In this document: piece by piece, positions 37,953-48,359 of the stretch
How positions within the stretch are numbered: the first letter of the stretch is position 1
How the letters are laid out: each line of letters starts with the position of its first letter
Source of the DNA: Rahnella sp. AA
GTDB lineage: Bacteria > Pseudomonadota > Gammaproteobacteria > Enterobacterales > Enterobacteriaceae
Length of the DNA stretch: 64,000 bases
Reading direction: 5' to 3'
Assembly: GCF_002834385.1 (NCBI RefSeq)
Contig: NZ_PITQ01000014.1
Coordinates: forward strand, 1 to 64,000
Program-made: the position numbers and the translations under genes
The notes under the pieces: generated by a model
Seen by the model: the letters and a program-made list of their open reading frames with translations, nothing else
Told to the model about the DNA's origin: nothing
Database searches by the model: none

Positions 37953-38962
37953 TTTACGCGGGGATCCAATAGTCGGTAGAGAAGGTCGGCCAGCAGGTTG
38001 AGCAGCACATAAATCGCACCAATCAGCAAGGTTGAGCCAATCACCGGGTTCATATCTGCATTCATCAGTGAGACGGTGAGGTATTGCCCGAGGCCCGGCC
38101 AGGAGAAGACGTTTTCTGTCACCACGGCACCTTCCAGCAAACCGGCGTAGGTCAGGGCCAGAACGGTAATCAACTGTACGCCCACGGTCGGAAACGCGTG
38201 TTTCCAGATAACGCGTTGCGCCGACAAACCTTTAGCTCGGGCAGTGATGACATATTCGCCGCCCAACGCATTAAGCATAAAGGTGCGGGTCATGCGCGTG
38301 ATGTAAGCCATGCTGAAATACGCCAGGATCAGAACCGGCTGAACCATGTGTGCCAGCGCATCCCAAAACGCGCCCATATCACCGGCCAGCAGGGAATCCA
38401 CCGTGAGCAAACCCGTTACCTGCGGGATCATGTCCTGATAGATGATGTCCTGACGCCCCGGCCCCGGCGCAATGCCCAGCGCGGAGTAAAAAATCAACAG
38501 GCTGAGCAAGGCCAGCACAAATACCGGCAACGAGTGACCGGCCAGACACACCACGCGGATGGTTTGGTCAATCCAGCTTCCCTGACGCGTTGCCGCCCAT
38601 ACGCCGAGCGGAATGCCGATAATGGCGGCGATAATGATCGCCGCCGTTGCCAGTTCGAGCGTGGCCGGGAAGAAACGCGCGATATCGGTCGTGACCAGAT
38701 TGGAAGTCAGGGCTGACCGGCCTAAATCACCGTGAAACACCTGACTGAGATAGTGGAAGAACTGCAACCAGAGGGGCTGATCCAGCCCCATTTCATGACG
38801 AACCCGTTCGACGACTGCCTGCGGTGCATTGTCGCCCACCGCAGCCAGAACCGGATCCGTCGGCATGACGCGACCGATAAAGAAAGTCACTACCGACAGA
38901 CCAAACAAAGTAAGACAAACGCTGATGCAGGTACTCAGGAATCCTTTGAGTCTCTTGCTCAC
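37949..38962 (-). CDS. Peptide ABC transporter permease (DppB-like)
   Basis: An inner-membrane permease of 337 residues with an N-terminal helix, the GLDQPLWLQFFHYLSQVFHGDLG segment of DppB proteins and the EAA loop ITARAKGLSAQRVIWKH. The start is GTG and overlaps the stop of the substrate-binding gene (GTGA). Confidence 0.92.
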   Translation of the reverse strand: MSKRLKGFLSTCISVCLTLFGLSVVTFFIGRVMPTDPVLAAVGDNAPQAVVERVRHEMGLDQPLWLQFFHYLSQVFHGDLGRSALTSNLVTTDIARFFPATLELATAAIIIAAIIGIPLGVWAATRQGSWIDQTIRVVCLAGHSLPVFVLALLSLLIFYSALGIAPGPGRQDIIYQDMIPQVTGLLTVDSLLAGDMGAFWDALAHMVQPVLILAYFSMAYITRMTRTFMLNALGGEYVITARAKGLSAQRVIWKHAFPTVGVQLITVLALTYAGLLEGAVVTENVFSWPGLGQYLTVSLMNADMNPVIGSTLLIGAIYVLLNLLADLLYRLLDPRVK

Positions 38963-40554
38963 GCTTTAACAACCTTCTCGTATGGGCTGGTGCTCATTAC
39001 CGTCAGTACCACACCGGAAATCACGTTACGGCAGGCGGCGGTCATGGTCGGTTGCAGCATGATGATAAACGGGCTGTTTTCCATATGTTTCGTCTGCAAC
39101 TCTTCATACAGTTTGATGCGGGTGGCCGGGTCAGATTCTTTCAGCGCTTTGGTGCTGAGATCGGAAATTGATTTATCCTGCCAGCTGCAACGCCAGGCCA
39201 GCGTGCGGCTTTTCGCGGCGTCGGTGTTATCCGGGTTGCTGCAAAAGGCTTCGGCGTTGGAGTTCGGGTCAAAATAGTCAGCGCCCCACTGGGTCAGTGC
39301 CAGTTGCTGCTGACGCGCGCGCATTTTTGTCAGAACCTGACGGCTTTCTGCCGCGAGCAGCGTCACTTTGATTCCTACTTCGGCGAGGTTAGATTGCAAT
39401 GCCTGCACGATGTCAGAAGAGGGAGAGGCAGAATAGTGATCGAGCGTGATTTCAAATCCGTTCGGGAAACCGGCTTCAGCCAGCAACGCTTTGGCTTTGG
39501 CAACATCACGTTTGTACATGATGGTGTTGACCGCAGCCGGGAAACCTTCAGGCAGGAAACTCTGATGGATTTTATGCGTCAGCGGCACGATGTGCTGCTG
39601 AATATTTTCGTAATCCACTGCCCATTTCAGTGCCTGCCAGACCTGTGGTTTCGCCAGGTTAGGGTGCGCTGTGTTGGCAGAGAGCATGTAAGTCCCGGCG
39701 ATACCTTTGCGTACCAGCGTGAAGTTTTTGTCGTTCATCAGCGGACGCAATTGTTCAGTCGTCAGGTTACGTGCGATATCAATATCACCTTTTTGCAACA
39801 TCAGCAGTTGGGCTGAAGGGTCAACGATATGGCGCATGATGATGCGCTGAATTTTGCCTGCGTGCGGGTTGTTTTTGTTGCTTTCCAGAATGACGGATTC
39901 GCTGACTTTCCAGTCGCGCAGTTTGAAGGCACCGGAGCCAGCGCTGTTTTTCTTCAGCCAGGCGTTACCCAGATCATCACCAGCCTGATTTGCCAGGCAG
40001 GCGGATTTTTGCACGATGCTGCCGACGTTGGCGGTCAGGCAATACAGCAGGAAAGATTCTGAAGCCGGTTCAGCGGTTTTGATCACCAGAGTTTCGGCGT
40101 CCGGTGCGGTAATCAGGCTATCAACGTTATCTTTAGTGTAACCAAACTGGTTGATGATATAGGCCGGGCTTTTATCCAGTTTAACGACGCGTTGCAGTGA
40201 AAATGCAGCATCTTCTGCGGTCACAGGTTTACCGTCCGCCCATTTGGCTTTCGGATCCAGCTTGAACGTGAAGGTTTTTTTATCATCGGAAGCCGTCCAT
40301 GAAACGGCCAGGTCACCTTCAATTTCATCAGGGGAGGCCAGTTTAGGTTTCACCAGTTGCTGATACATATTGCCGGTAATTTCACTGCCCACGGACTCGA
40401 AGCTTTCATGAGGATCAAGGCTGGTAATGATGTCGAGCTGGATGGCCATGACCAGAATTGAAGCTGGCGTGGCGGCAAAGACCGCATCAAATTTCAGGTA
40501 GGACAGCACAGGTATTGCGGAAAAACCGGTAACAAATTGACGCCTGGTAACCAT
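38959..40554 (-). CDS. Peptide ABC transporter substrate-binding protein (SBP_bac_5)
   Basis: A periplasmic solute-binding protein of 531 residues from the ATG at 40554, with GGGAG five bases upstream. The signal sequence contains VTRRQFVTG, a possible Tat motif, and ends near VFAATPA. The family-5 signature region is SFESVGSEITGNMYQQLVKP, and WADGKPVTAEDAAFSLQRVV is the conserved extracytoplasmic fold motif. It is the first gene of a six-gene operon whose five internal junctions include four 4-base overlaps. A role in importing D-residue peptides is inferred from the D-aminopeptidase downstream. Confidence 0.9.
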   Translation of the reverse strand: MVTRRQFVTGFSAIPVLSYLKFDAVFAATPASILVMAIQLDIITSLDPHESFESVGSEITGNMYQQLVKPKLASPDEIEGDLAVSWTASDDKKTFTFKLDPKAKWADGKPVTAEDAAFSLQRVVKLDKSPAYIINQFGYTKDNVDSLITAPDAETLVIKTAEPASESFLLYCLTANVGSIVQKSACLANQAGDDLGNAWLKKNSAGSGAFKLRDWKVSESVILESNKNNPHAGKIQRIIMRHIVDPSAQLLMLQKGDIDIARNLTTEQLRPLMNDKNFTLVRKGIAGTYMLSANTAHPNLAKPQVWQALKWAVDYENIQQHIVPLTHKIHQSFLPEGFPAAVNTIMYKRDVAKAKALLAEAGFPNGFEITLDHYSASPSSDIVQALQSNLAEVGIKVTLLAAESRQVLTKMRARQQQLALTQWGADYFDPNSNAEAFCSNPDNTDAAKSRTLAWRCSWQDKSISDLSTKALKESDPATRIKLYEELQTKHMENSPFIIMLQPTMTAACRNVISGVVLTVMSTSPYEKVVKA

Positions 40555-40637
40555 AACAACTCCCATCGTGTTGATTTATAAAAGTAAAATTAAACATTAC
40601 GGTGGTAAACCCTTGACTTAAGACCGTGCAACTGGCT

Positions 40638-40676
40638 TAAATAAAAAAACCGTTGCTTTACACCCGTCAACGTTTC
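40638..40676 (-). promoter_or_regulatory. Hairpin plus T-run in the leader of the peptide operon
   Basis: On the minus strand CGTTG and CAACG arms with a 12-base loop are followed by seven T's, about 80 bases before the binding-protein start. It looks like a weak intrinsic terminator or attenuator in the operon's leader; a pseudo-palindromic operator is the alternative. Confidence 0.35.
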
Positions 40677-40804
40677 GTATCGAAAAAACTAATGTGAAGC
40701 GTAGTGTTTTGTTCATCGCTGGTGCAAAGTGACGCGGTTACTGCACCCTGTCTGAACAAATCTCCGTTGTCTTAGTCATGCTTAATCAAAGGTAGACCTT
40801 TTTT

Positions 40805-41917
40805 ATGAATAACGTAGCGCACGGAACTGAAGAATTAATGCCGGTATTTGATGGACATAACGATGTTTTGCTGCAACTTTGGACAGAACATCGTCAGGAT
40901 CCTGAACGGGCATTCCTTCAGGGACCCGCCAGCGGACAATTGGACCTGCCGCGCTGTCGTGAAGCAGGCTTTGCCGGCGGGCTCTTCGCCGCCTGGGTAC
41001 CCACTCCGGGAGTGGATCTAGCAAATAGCGTGCCTGATCGTTCGGTGGACACCAGATTTTTGCTGGAAGGTACTCAAAAACATCCTGATTTTTCCCCGAC
41101 ACCTTCTTTCGATTTTGCGCGCGATGTCACATTTGGCATGATGGCGTTCCTGCTGAGAATTGAAGAGCAGTCGCAGGGCAAGGTGAAGATTTGCCGTACG
41201 GCACAGGAAATTCGTCAGTCAATCGATAACCATGCATTAGCTGTGGTTATGCATATTGAAGGAGCGGAGGCGATTGATGAGGATTTGTATAATCTGGACG
41301 TGTTGTACAGCATGGGGCTGCGATCTTTGGGGCCGGTCTGGAGCCGTCCGAATATCTTCGGCCACGGCGTGCCGTTCAAATATCAAACCTCGCCGGATAC
41401 CGGGCCCGGGCTGACAGAGGCGGGCGTACGGCTGGTAAAAGCCTGTAATCAAAAACGCATCATGGTTGACCTGTCGCATCTGAATGAAAAAGGCTTCCGG
41501 GACGTGGCGAAGCTGAGCAATGCGCCGCTGGTCGCCAGCCATTCCAACGCTTTCAGCATTTGCCCGCAGTCACGAAATCTGACCGACAACCAGCTTGCTG
41601 CCATCAAAGAAAGTCACGGTTTTGTCGGGCTGAACTTTGCCGTGCCGTTCCTGCGGGAAGACGGTAAAAGAAGCGACGATACCGGCACCGATATTATGGT
41701 GCGCCACGTCGATTATCTGGTGGAGCATCTGGGAGAAGACGGCGTGGGTTTTGGCTCCGACTTCGACGGCGCAACAATGGCACCCTTCATGAAGGATGTG
41801 CGTGGTCTGCCAGTGCTGGTGAACGCGTTGCGGGAAGCGGGTTACGGGCAGGCGCTGCTGGAGAAAATTTGCTACAAGAACTGGGTGAATGTGCTTGAAC
41901 GCACCTGGGGATGTTAA
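40805..41917 (+). CDS. M19-family (renal/membrane dipeptidase-like) dipeptidase
   Basis: A 370-residue zinc dipeptidase. The binuclear-site residues are visible: DGHND near the N-terminus, Glu in MHIEGAEAID, His in DLSHLNEKG and VASHSN, and Asp in GFGSDFDGA. M19 enzymes hydrolyse dipeptides and tolerate a D-residue at the C-terminal position, complementing the D-aminopeptidase of the divergent operon. No signal peptide is seen, so a cytoplasmic location is expected. It shares a 250-base promoter region with the peptide transporter operon and is followed by a bidirectional terminator. Confidence 0.9.
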   Translation: MNNVAHGTEELMPVFDGHNDVLLQLWTEHRQDPERAFLQGPASGQLDLPRCREAGFAGGLFAAWVPTPGVDLANSVPDRSVDTRFLLEGTQKHPDFSPTPSFDFARDVTFGMMAFLLRIEEQSQGKVKICRTAQEIRQSIDNHALAVVMHIEGAEAIDEDLYNLDVLYSMGLRSLGPVWSRPNIFGHGVPFKYQTSPDTGPGLTEAGVRLVKACNQKRIMVDLSHLNEKGFRDVAKLSNAPLVASHSNAFSICPQSRNLTDNQLAAIKESHGFVGLNFAVPFLREDGKRSDDTGTDIMVRHVDYLVEHLGEDGVGFGSDFDGATMAPFMKDVRGLPVLVNALREAGYGQALLEKICYKNWVNVLERTWGC

Positions 41918-41935
41918 ACAGCAGCATTGAAAAAG

Positions 41936-41964
41936 AAAAGGCAGCCTCAAAGGGCTGCCTTTTT
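41936..41964. terminator. Bidirectional terminator between the dipeptidase gene and ydgH
   Basis: Stem AAAAGGCAGCC/GGCTGCCTTTT with a 6-base loop, A's and T's at the two ends, between convergent stops. Confidence 0.92.
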
Positions 41965-41982
41965 GCTGTCTGTGGGGCCTGA

Positions 41983-42936
41983 TTATTTGAAGAAATCGGC
42001 ACTCACGGTCAGGTTACCACCGCTCTTGTTCTGCCACTGGCGGGTAATGTGGTAGAACTTGGCACCTTTCACAGCCGCACGGTTCGCAACTTCCTGCGAA
42101 ACGTCCGTTGTGCTGTTGAAGTGGCCGGTGAAAGTGGTGGAGTCAAACGGAACCATCTGAGCGGCGGTCACGTCATTCACTTCCTGAATTTTCGCACCGT
42201 TATTTGCAGTAACGCTGTAACGCTCTCCGGTTGATGACTGGGTTTCGAAGAAACGGCCAACGGTACGGCTTGGGCTGCTGGATGAAGCTACGCCCGGGAT
42301 TTCAACCTTGGCCGCTTCTGCGCCACCGGCAGCCAATGCGGCTCTACCTGCGTCAGAATCAGCAGGGATGGCATCCGCAGACTGTACTACACGTTTTGGC
42401 GCATCTTTCTTATAGATGAATGCCGTAATGTACTGGTTGCCACCGCTGTTGGCATCAATCTGGCGAACGATGAAGAAGGAGTAAGCCCCTTTTTCTTTCG
42501 CTGCACGCGTGATGGCATCATTGACGTCAGGCTGGCTGCGATAAAAACCGTTCACCGTGACGGTATCGTAAGGCTCCAGGCCATAGGCCACGTCTTTAGG
42601 CAATTCAACCACACCGTTGATAACACGGTAATTAGGATCTTTGCTCACATCCGGCGCATCTTTTTTATAGATATCTGCAACTACGCGCCAGTTCCCGCTA
42701 TTGTTAGTGGTGTTGGTATCTTGAATATAAAAATAATCTGCACCCAGCGTATCGGCACGGCGGGAGACGGCGTCAGACGCGTCACTCAGCGTGTTGAATC
42801 GCCCGGTAATAACAATGCGATCAAAAGGCTTGATGGCGGCTGCTTTCTGCGGGCTAATTTCCTGCGCGGCATGTGCAGCAGACAGCGCAGAAACAGAAAA
42901 CAGGGCCGATGCGATGATCGTTTTTGTCAGCTTCAT
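41983..42936 (-). CDS. ydgH: Periplasmic DUF1471 protein YdgH
   Basis: An exported protein of 317 residues from the ATG at 42936, with AAGGA upstream. The signal peptide MKLTKTIIASALFSVSALS ends at AHA. Three tandem YdgH/BhsA-like (DUF1471) domains start near IKPFDRIVITGRFN, LEPYDTVTVNGFY and MVPFDSTTFTGHFN; small single-domain relatives are stress-response and biofilm proteins. Its function is not known. It is divergent from pntA, as in E. coli. Confidence 0.93.
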   Translation of the reverse strand: MKLTKTIIASALFSVSALSAAHAAQEISPQKAAAIKPFDRIVITGRFNTLSDASDAVSRRADTLGADYFYIQDTNTTNNSGNWRVVADIYKKDAPDVSKDPNYRVINGVVELPKDVAYGLEPYDTVTVNGFYRSQPDVNDAITRAAKEKGAYSFFIVRQIDANSGGNQYITAFIYKKDAPKRVVQSADAIPADSDAGRAALAAGGAEAAKVEIPGVASSSSPSRTVGRFFETQSSTGERYSVTANNGAKIQEVNDVTAAQMVPFDSTTFTGHFNSTTDVSQEVANRAAVKGAKFYHITRQWQNKSGGNLTVSADFFK

Positions 42937-43473
42937 AAAAAATCCTTTCACCTTGCGCAGTAATGTTGAAACGTGCTGAATTCTTGATGTGTAACAGGTT
43001 AGCGGCCGATTATTGCATGTAACAATGCCGAGTGTCTCAGCAATTTATGGCAATAATGCGAGCGTTATCGACATAACACATCACTTTTTTTACTGCCCAT
43101 AACTTATATAAGTTTGTTGAATAATCCAAGTGGTGAAATAAATGTTAATTATTCACTATTTTCTAACTTTTATGCCCGCGCTGAGCGGGTTACTGTAATA
43201 AAAGGCTGAGTGATTGATCTGGTTTAAATCCGGTAATCAGGTGGATTAAATGCCTGTTTCTCAGCGTTTGCAGCAGGTTTGCGGGCTATATCAATTTTTT
43301 TATTATTAATTACCTGACTATCGCTGTGATACGTAGATTATTGATTAGATATTCAGTAGGTTATAGCCAGCCTGAAAAAACACAGTTCGGTGACGAATAT
43401 TAACCGACAGGCTTGTACTTGAATTGTTATGTCGATGACACAAATCATCAATGAAAAGGGTGAAGGGAATACT
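42937..43473. other. Long ydgH-pntA divergent intergenic region
   Basis: About 540 AT-rich bases with no convincing gene. A short hairpin CCCGC/GCGGG at 43175-43189 and several T-runs are present. It must hold the promoters of ydgH and pntAB, and the length suggests a long pntA leader or multiple operators. I recognise no specific site. Confidence 0.5.
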
Positions 43474-45003
43474 ATGCGTATTGGTGTACCAAGAGAGCGG
43501 TTGACCAATGAAGCCAGGGTCGCAGCCACGCCGAAAACGGTGGAACAGTTGCTGAAACTCGGCTTTACGGTGGCTATCGAACAAGGTGCCGGTAAGTTAG
43601 CCAGCTTTGAAGACTCTGCTTATGAGCAGGCTGGCGCGTCGGTTGTCAGCAGTGATGATGTCTGGCAATCAGATATCGTTTTAAAGGTTAATGCACCTGA
43701 AAACGATGAAATCGATAAATTACGGGCAGGAACCACGCTGGTCAGCTTTATATGGCCTGCGCAAAACCCGGAACTGATCCAAAAACTGGCTGACCGGCAG
43801 GTCACGGCGATGGCAATGGATTCTGTGCCACGTATTTCCCGCGCGCAATCTCTCGATGCCCTGAGCTCCATGGCAAACATCGCCGGTTATCGTGCGATTG
43901 TTGAAGCCGCACACGAATTTGGTCGTTTCTTTACCGGGCAGATCACTGCGGCAGGTAAAGTGCCACCTGCAAAAGTCATGATTATCGGTGCCGGCGTGGC
44001 TGGCCTCGCTGCCATCGGTGCAGCCGGCAGCCTCGGTGCTATCGTTCGTGCGTTTGATACCCGCCCTGAAGTGAAAGAGCAGGTGCAAAGCATGGGCGCT
44101 GAGTTCCTGGAACTGGACTTCGAAGAAGAAGCGGGCAGCGGTGACGGCTACGCGAAAGTGATGTCCGAAGCGTTCATCAAAGCGGAAATGGCGCTGTTTG
44201 CCGCTCAGGCCGAAGAAGTCGACATCATCGTGACCACTGCGCTTATCCCAGGGCGCCCGGCACCGAAGCTGATCACTAAAGAAATGGTCGCTTCGATGAA
44301 ACCGGGGAGTGTGATCGTCGATCTGGCCGCGCAAACTGGCGGTAACTGCGAGCTGACCGTCGCGGATAAAATCACGACCACTGAAAACGGTGTGAAAATT
44401 ATTGGTTACACCGATTTGCCAAGCCGCCTGCCGACGCAATCATCTCAGCTTTACGGTACTAACCTGGTTAACCTGCTGAAACTGCTGTGCAAAGAAAAGA
44501 ACGGTGAAATCGAAATAGATTTCGAAGACACCGTTGTGCGTGGTGTGACCGTGGTGAAAACCGGCGAAGTGACCTGGCCGGCACCACCGATTCAGGTTTC
44601 AGCGCAGCCACAGGCTGCGAAAGCCGCTGAGCCTGTTGCGAAAGCAGAGGCTAAACCAGCATCGCCGTGGACTAAATACATCATTATGGCCGTTGCCATC
44701 GTGTTGTTTGGCTGGCTGGCGAATGTGGCCCCGAAAGAATTCCTGTCCCACTTCACGGTATTCGCGCTTTCCTGCGTAGTCGGCTATTACGTGGTCTGGA
44801 ACGTCAGTCATGCGCTGCATACTCCTCTGATGTCAGTGACTAACGCCATCTCAGGGATCATTGTGGTGGGAGCCGTACTGCAAATCGGCCACGGTGGCTG
44901 GGTGAGTTTCCTCTCCTTTGTCGCCGTACTGATCGCAAGTATCAATATTTTCGGCGGTTTCACCGTCACTCAGCGCATGCTGAAGATGTTTCGTAAGAAC
45001 TAA
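43474..45003 (+). CDS. pntA: NAD(P) transhydrogenase subunit alpha
   Basis: PntA is part of the proton-translocating transhydrogenase in the inner membrane, which drives NADPH formation from NADH. From the ATG at 43474 (AAGGG six bases upstream) it has 509 residues and begins [22 protein letters not shown], as in E. coli. The NAD-binding domain I ([20 protein letters not shown]) fills the first 375 residues. A proline/alanine-rich linker leads to about four helices of domain II. The frame is open 45 bases upstream but not needed. pntB follows after 9 bases. Confidence 0.97.
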   Translation: MRIGVPRERLTNEARVAATPKTVEQLLKLGFTVAIEQGAGKLASFEDSAYEQAGASVVSSDDVWQSDIVLKVNAPENDEIDKLRAGTTLVSFIWPAQNPELIQKLADRQVTAMAMDSVPRISRAQSLDALSSMANIAGYRAIVEAAHEFGRFFTGQITAAGKVPPAKVMIIGAGVAGLAAIGAAGSLGAIVRAFDTRPEVKEQVQSMGAEFLELDFEEEAGSGDGYAKVMSEAFIKAEMALFAAQAEEVDIIVTTALIPGRPAPKLITKEMVASMKPGSVIVDLAAQTGGNCELTVADKITTTENGVKIIGYTDLPSRLPTQSSQLYGTNLVNLLKLLCKEKNGEIEIDFEDTVVRGVTVVKTGEVTWPAPPIQVSAQPQAAKAAEPVAKAEAKPASPWTKYIIMAVAIVLFGWLANVAPKEFLSHFTVFALSCVVGYYVVWNVSHALHTPLMSVTNAISGIIVVGAVLQIGHGGWVSFLSFVAVLIASINIFGGFTVTQRMLKMFRKN

Positions 45004-45012
45004 GGGGAATAT

Positions 45013-46404
45013 ATGTCTGGGGGTTTAGTTACAGCAGCATATATTGTTGCCGCTATTCTGTTTATTTGCAGCCTGGCCGGGTTGTCAAAACATGAAACAT
45101 CCAAGCAGGGTAATATTTTCGGTGTCACCGGGATGGCGATTGCGTTAATCGCGACCATTCTTGGCCCTGACTCCGGCAATGTTGGCTGGATCATTGTCGC
45201 GATGGTGATCGGCGGTGCGATTGGTGTTTATCTGGCGCGTAAAGTCGAAATGACCGAAATGCCTGAACTGGTTGCGATCCTGCATAGTTTTGTGGGCCTG
45301 GCGGCGGTGCTGGTTGGCTTCAACAGCTATCTGGATCACGGTGCAGTGCCGATGGAAGGTGTGATGGAAAACATCCATCTGACCGAAGTCTTCCTCGGTA
45401 TCTTCATTGGCGCTGTCACGTTCACCGGTTCGATTGTGGCGTTCGGGAAATTGCGCGGGATTATTTCTTCTAAACCGCTGGCTTTGCCACATCGTCACAA
45501 ACTGAATCTGGCTGCGCTGGTGGTGTCTTTCCTGCTGATGGTGACGTTCGTACGCACTGACAGCGTCGCCCTGCAGGGCTTTACTCTGCTGATCATGACC
45601 GTGATTGCTTTGGCGTTTGGCTGGCACCTGGTGTCTTCCATCGGTGGTGCGGATATGCCGGTTGTGGTGTCCATGCTGAACTCATATTCCGGTTGGGCAG
45701 CGGCAGCGGCGGGCTTTATGCTCAGCAACGACCTGCTGATCGTGACTGGTGCGCTGGTCGGTTCCTCAGGTGCGATTCTGTCTTACATCATGTGTAAAGC
45801 AATGAACCGTTCGTTCATCAGCGTGATTGCAGGTGGTTTCGGTACCGACGGTTCTTCCACCGGTGATGCAGAGGAAATGGGCGAATATCATGAAGCGAGC
45901 GCGGAAGAAGTGGCTGAAATGCTTAAAAACGCCAGCTCTGTGATCATCACCCCGGGCTACGGCATGGCGGTGGCGCAGGCGCAATATCCGGTTCACGATA
46001 TTACGGCTAAACTGCGCGCGAAAGGCATCAAGGTTCGTTTCGGTATTCATCCGGTTGCCGGGCGCTTACCGGGCCACATGAACGTTTTACTGGCCGAAGC
46101 GAAAGTGCCGTATGACATCGTGCTGGAAATGGACGAAATCAACGACGACTTTAGCGATACCGATGTCGTGCTGGTTATCGGTGCGAATGACACCGTGAAC
46201 CCTGCCGCGCAGGAAGATCCGCGCAGCCCGATCGCCGGGATGCCGGTGCTGGAAGTGTGGAAAGCGCAAAACGTTATCGTATTCAAACGCTCCATGAATA
46301 CCGGTTATGCCGGCGTACAGAACCCGCTGTTCTTCAAAGAGAACACTCAAATGCTGTTTGGTGACGCGAAAGAAAGCGTAGAGAAAATCCTCCGCGCGCT
46401 GTAA
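45013..46404 (+). CDS. pntB: NAD(P) transhydrogenase subunit beta
   Basis: PntB supplies the remaining helices of the proton channel and the NADP(H)-binding domain III. It has 463 residues. About nine helices fill residues 1-260, and the NADP site is [13 protein letters not shown] followed by [25 protein letters not shown]. It is co-transcribed with pntA, and a strong bidirectional terminator follows. Confidence 0.97.
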   Translation: MSGGLVTAAYIVAAILFICSLAGLSKHETSKQGNIFGVTGMAIALIATILGPDSGNVGWIIVAMVIGGAIGVYLARKVEMTEMPELVAILHSFVGLAAVLVGFNSYLDHGAVPMEGVMENIHLTEVFLGIFIGAVTFTGSIVAFGKLRGIISSKPLALPHRHKLNLAALVVSFLLMVTFVRTDSVALQGFTLLIMTVIALAFGWHLVSSIGGADMPVVVSMLNSYSGWAAAAAGFMLSNDLLIVTGALVGSSGAILSYIMCKAMNRSFISVIAGGFGTDGSSTGDAEEMGEYHEASAEEVAEMLKNASSVIITPGYGMAVAQAQYPVHDITAKLRAKGIKVRFGIHPVAGRLPGHMNVLLAEAKVPYDIVLEMDEINDDFSDTDVVLVIGANDTVNPAAQEDPRSPIAGMPVLEVWKAQNVIVFKRSMNTGYAGVQNPLFFKENTQMLFGDAKESVEKILRAL

Positions 46405-46420
46405 TTCTCCATCAGTAATG

Positions 46421-46456
46421 AAAAAGGCCAGTCGGTTGACTGGCCTTTGTTTTTTG
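46421..46456. terminator. Bidirectional terminator between pntB and uspE
   Basis: Perfect 11-bp stem AAAGGCCAGTC/GACTGGCCTTT with a 4-base loop and T-run on each strand. Confidence 0.93.
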
Positions 46457-46475
46457 CATCCTGTGGGATCAGACG

Positions 46476-47435
46476 TTATTCTTCGTCATCTTCTTCATCG
46501 TCATCCGATGTAATAGGGCACTCGAAATCATCGGGCTTAATGGCCAGCAAATCGCATTTCAGATGGTCGATCACCTGTTCCGTTGTATTTCCTAAAAATG
46601 CGGCAGAAAGCCCGGTACGGCCAATCGCACCCAATACCACGACACCCGCTTGTAAATGTTCTGCCAGGTCAGGAATGACTTCTTCAGGTAAGCCTTTTTC
46701 GACGTGGGTGAATTTTTCGTCCAGCTGGAATTTCTGACGCAGCGCTTTCATTGCAATCAGATGCTGGCCGCGGATCGCATCGTTGTAGACGCTTGGGTCG
46801 AAGTCAGGCAGTTCGATGGCGATATTGATCGGCGTGACGGGGTACGCGCCCACCAGGTGGACTTCGGTCTGATTAACGTGAGAAGCCAGATCGATAGTTT
46901 CTTTAACAAGTTTGATGTTGAGCGGATCGTGATAAGGCTCTTCGCTGGAGAGGTTAACGGCGACGACTGCTTTACCGCCTTCCGGCCAGGGTTGGTCTTT
47001 CACCATCCATACCGGACATGGACACTTACGCAGTAAATTCCAGTCGGTCGGGGTGAAAATCACAGATTCGAGCCGGTCATGCTGATGCGCCATTTTCAGC
47101 AGCAAATCGTGATTGCCGGCAATGATTTCCTGAATAATGGCTTCGAAAGGTTTGTTGTGCCAGACGACTTTAACGTCAATCGAAATACCTGCCTCGATAT
47201 AATAACGGCACTGCTCTTTAATCCATTCTTCCCGTTCGCTTATTACGCTTTGTCGCATGCTGGTTCGCTCATCGGGCGACAGCATCGTGGTCATCTCATA
47301 GGAGAAATCATAAATCGACAGGAAAGCTTTGATGCGGCCACCATTGCGTTGTACCAGATAAACGGCACGGCGCAGGGCGGGTTGGTCATCCTGATTAGGG
47401 TCTATAGCAACCAGTAAATTCTGATACTTAGCCAT
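46476..47435 (-). CDS. uspE: Universal stress protein E (tandem Usp domains)
   Basis: A 319-residue cytoplasmic protein with two Usp domains (about 1-150 and 155-305). The first contains [17 protein letters not shown] and the second [19 protein letters not shown]. The acidic tail (DDDEEDDEE) is also present in E. coli UspE. It is linked to stress survival, motility and cell aggregation in E. coli. AAGGAG before the ATG is a strong ribosome site. It lies downstream of fnr on the same strand. Confidence 0.96.
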   Translation of the reverse strand: MAKYQNLLVAIDPNQDDQPALRRAVYLVQRNGGRIKAFLSIYDFSYEMTTMLSPDERTSMRQSVISEREEWIKEQCRYYIEAGISIDVKVVWHNKPFEAIIQEIIAGNHDLLLKMAHQHDRLESVIFTPTDWNLLRKCPCPVWMVKDQPWPEGGKAVVAVNLSSEEPYHDPLNIKLVKETIDLASHVNQTEVHLVGAYPVTPINIAIELPDFDPSVYNDAIRGQHLIAMKALRQKFQLDEKFTHVEKGLPEEVIPDLAEHLQAGVVVLGAIGRTGLSAAFLGNTTEQVIDHLKCDLLAIKPDDFECPITSDDDEEDDEE

Positions 47436-47521
47436 GGGGACTCCTTAACACCTGTAAGAGAACGGCGGTCAGTGTATTAAGTACAGAGTAAACCAAGAAT
47501 AAGCAATCGGACAGAGGAGAA

Positions 47522-47560
47522 ATTGAGTCGGATCAACAAATTATTCCTTGCTGATCCGAC
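47522..47560 (-). terminator. Hairpin after fnr
   Basis: Perfect 9-bp arms GTCGGATCA/TGATCCGAC with a 16-base loop lie between the fnr stop and uspE. The T-run behind it on the minus strand is short, so it may be a partial terminator or mRNA-stabilising stem. Confidence 0.55.
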
Positions 47561-47570
47561 ACAAAAGCTA

Positions 47571-48326
47571 TCAGGCAGAAACCGGAGCAGACTGACCGGC
47601 TAATTGAGAAAGCATTTCATGATTCTCAATGGTGATGTATTTACCTTTAACGCTCAGCATTTCGGACTTCTGAAAACGGCCCAGCAGGCGGCTGATGGTT
47701 TCCACGGTCAGGCCGAGATAGTTACCGATATCGCCACGGGTCATCGTAAGGCGGAATTCACGCTGTGAGAACCCGCGCTGTGCGAAACGACGGGAGAGGT
47801 TGTAGATAAAAGCAGCCAGTCTCTCTTCAGCATTTTTCTTCGAAAGCAGCAGGATCATATCCTGGTCGCCTTTAATCTCACCGCTCATCAAACGCATCAT
47901 TTGCTGGCGCAGGTTGGGCATTTTCCCGGAGAGGTCATCGAGCGTCTCAAAAGGAATTTCACAGACCATGGATGTTTCCAGCGCCTGTGCAAAGCTTGGG
48001 TGCTGCAAGCCACCGATCGCATCAAAACCGACTAAATCGCCCGCCAGATGGAAGCCCGTGATTTGTTCGTCGCCTTGCTCAGTGATGGTGTAGCTCTTAA
48101 TGGTACCGGAGCGGATCGCATAAAGAGATTTTAATTCATCACCGGCTTTAAACAGTGCCTGACCTTTTTGGATCGGCTTTTTCCTTTCGATAATGTTATC
48201 CAGCTGATCGAGTTCATGCTCGTTCAGAGTGAAAGGAATACAAAGCTGGCTGATGCTACAGTCCTGACAATGGATTGCACAGCCACCAGATTGGATACGT
48301 CGAATAATACGCTTTTCCGGGATCAT
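47571..48326 (-). CDS. fnr: Oxygen-sensing fumarate and nitrate reduction regulator FNR
   Basis: FNR is the CRP-family global regulator of anaerobic genes. From the ATG at 48326 it has 251 residues (E. coli 250). The 4Fe-4S cluster ligands are conserved: Cys20, Cys23 and Cys29 in [14 protein letters not shown], and the fourth in TSMVC. The DNA-recognition helix reads [15 protein letters not shown], as in E. coli. The open frame to 48368 would place translation over the FNR box and is not used. Confidence 0.97.
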   Translation of the reverse strand: MIPEKRIIRRIQSGGCAIHCQDCSISQLCIPFTLNEHELDQLDNIIERKKPIQKGQALFKAGDELKSLYAIRSGTIKSYTITEQGDEQITGFHLAGDLVGFDAIGGLQHPSFAQALETSMVCEIPFETLDDLSGKMPNLRQQMMRLMSGEIKGDQDMILLLSKKNAEERLAAFIYNLSRRFAQRGFSQREFRLTMTRGDIGNYLGLTVETISRLLGRFQKSEMLSVKGKYITIENHEMLSQLAGQSAPVSA

Positions 48327-48345
48327 AAGAGTCACTCTGGCAATA

Positions 48346-48359
48346 TTGATATGGGTCAA
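48346..48359. promoter_or_regulatory. FNR box upstream of fnr
   Basis: TTGAT-N4-GTCAA differs by one base from the FNR consensus TTGAT-N4-ATCAA and lies 20-33 bases upstream of the fnr start codon. This fits the known negative autoregulation of fnr in E. coli. Confidence 0.75.
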
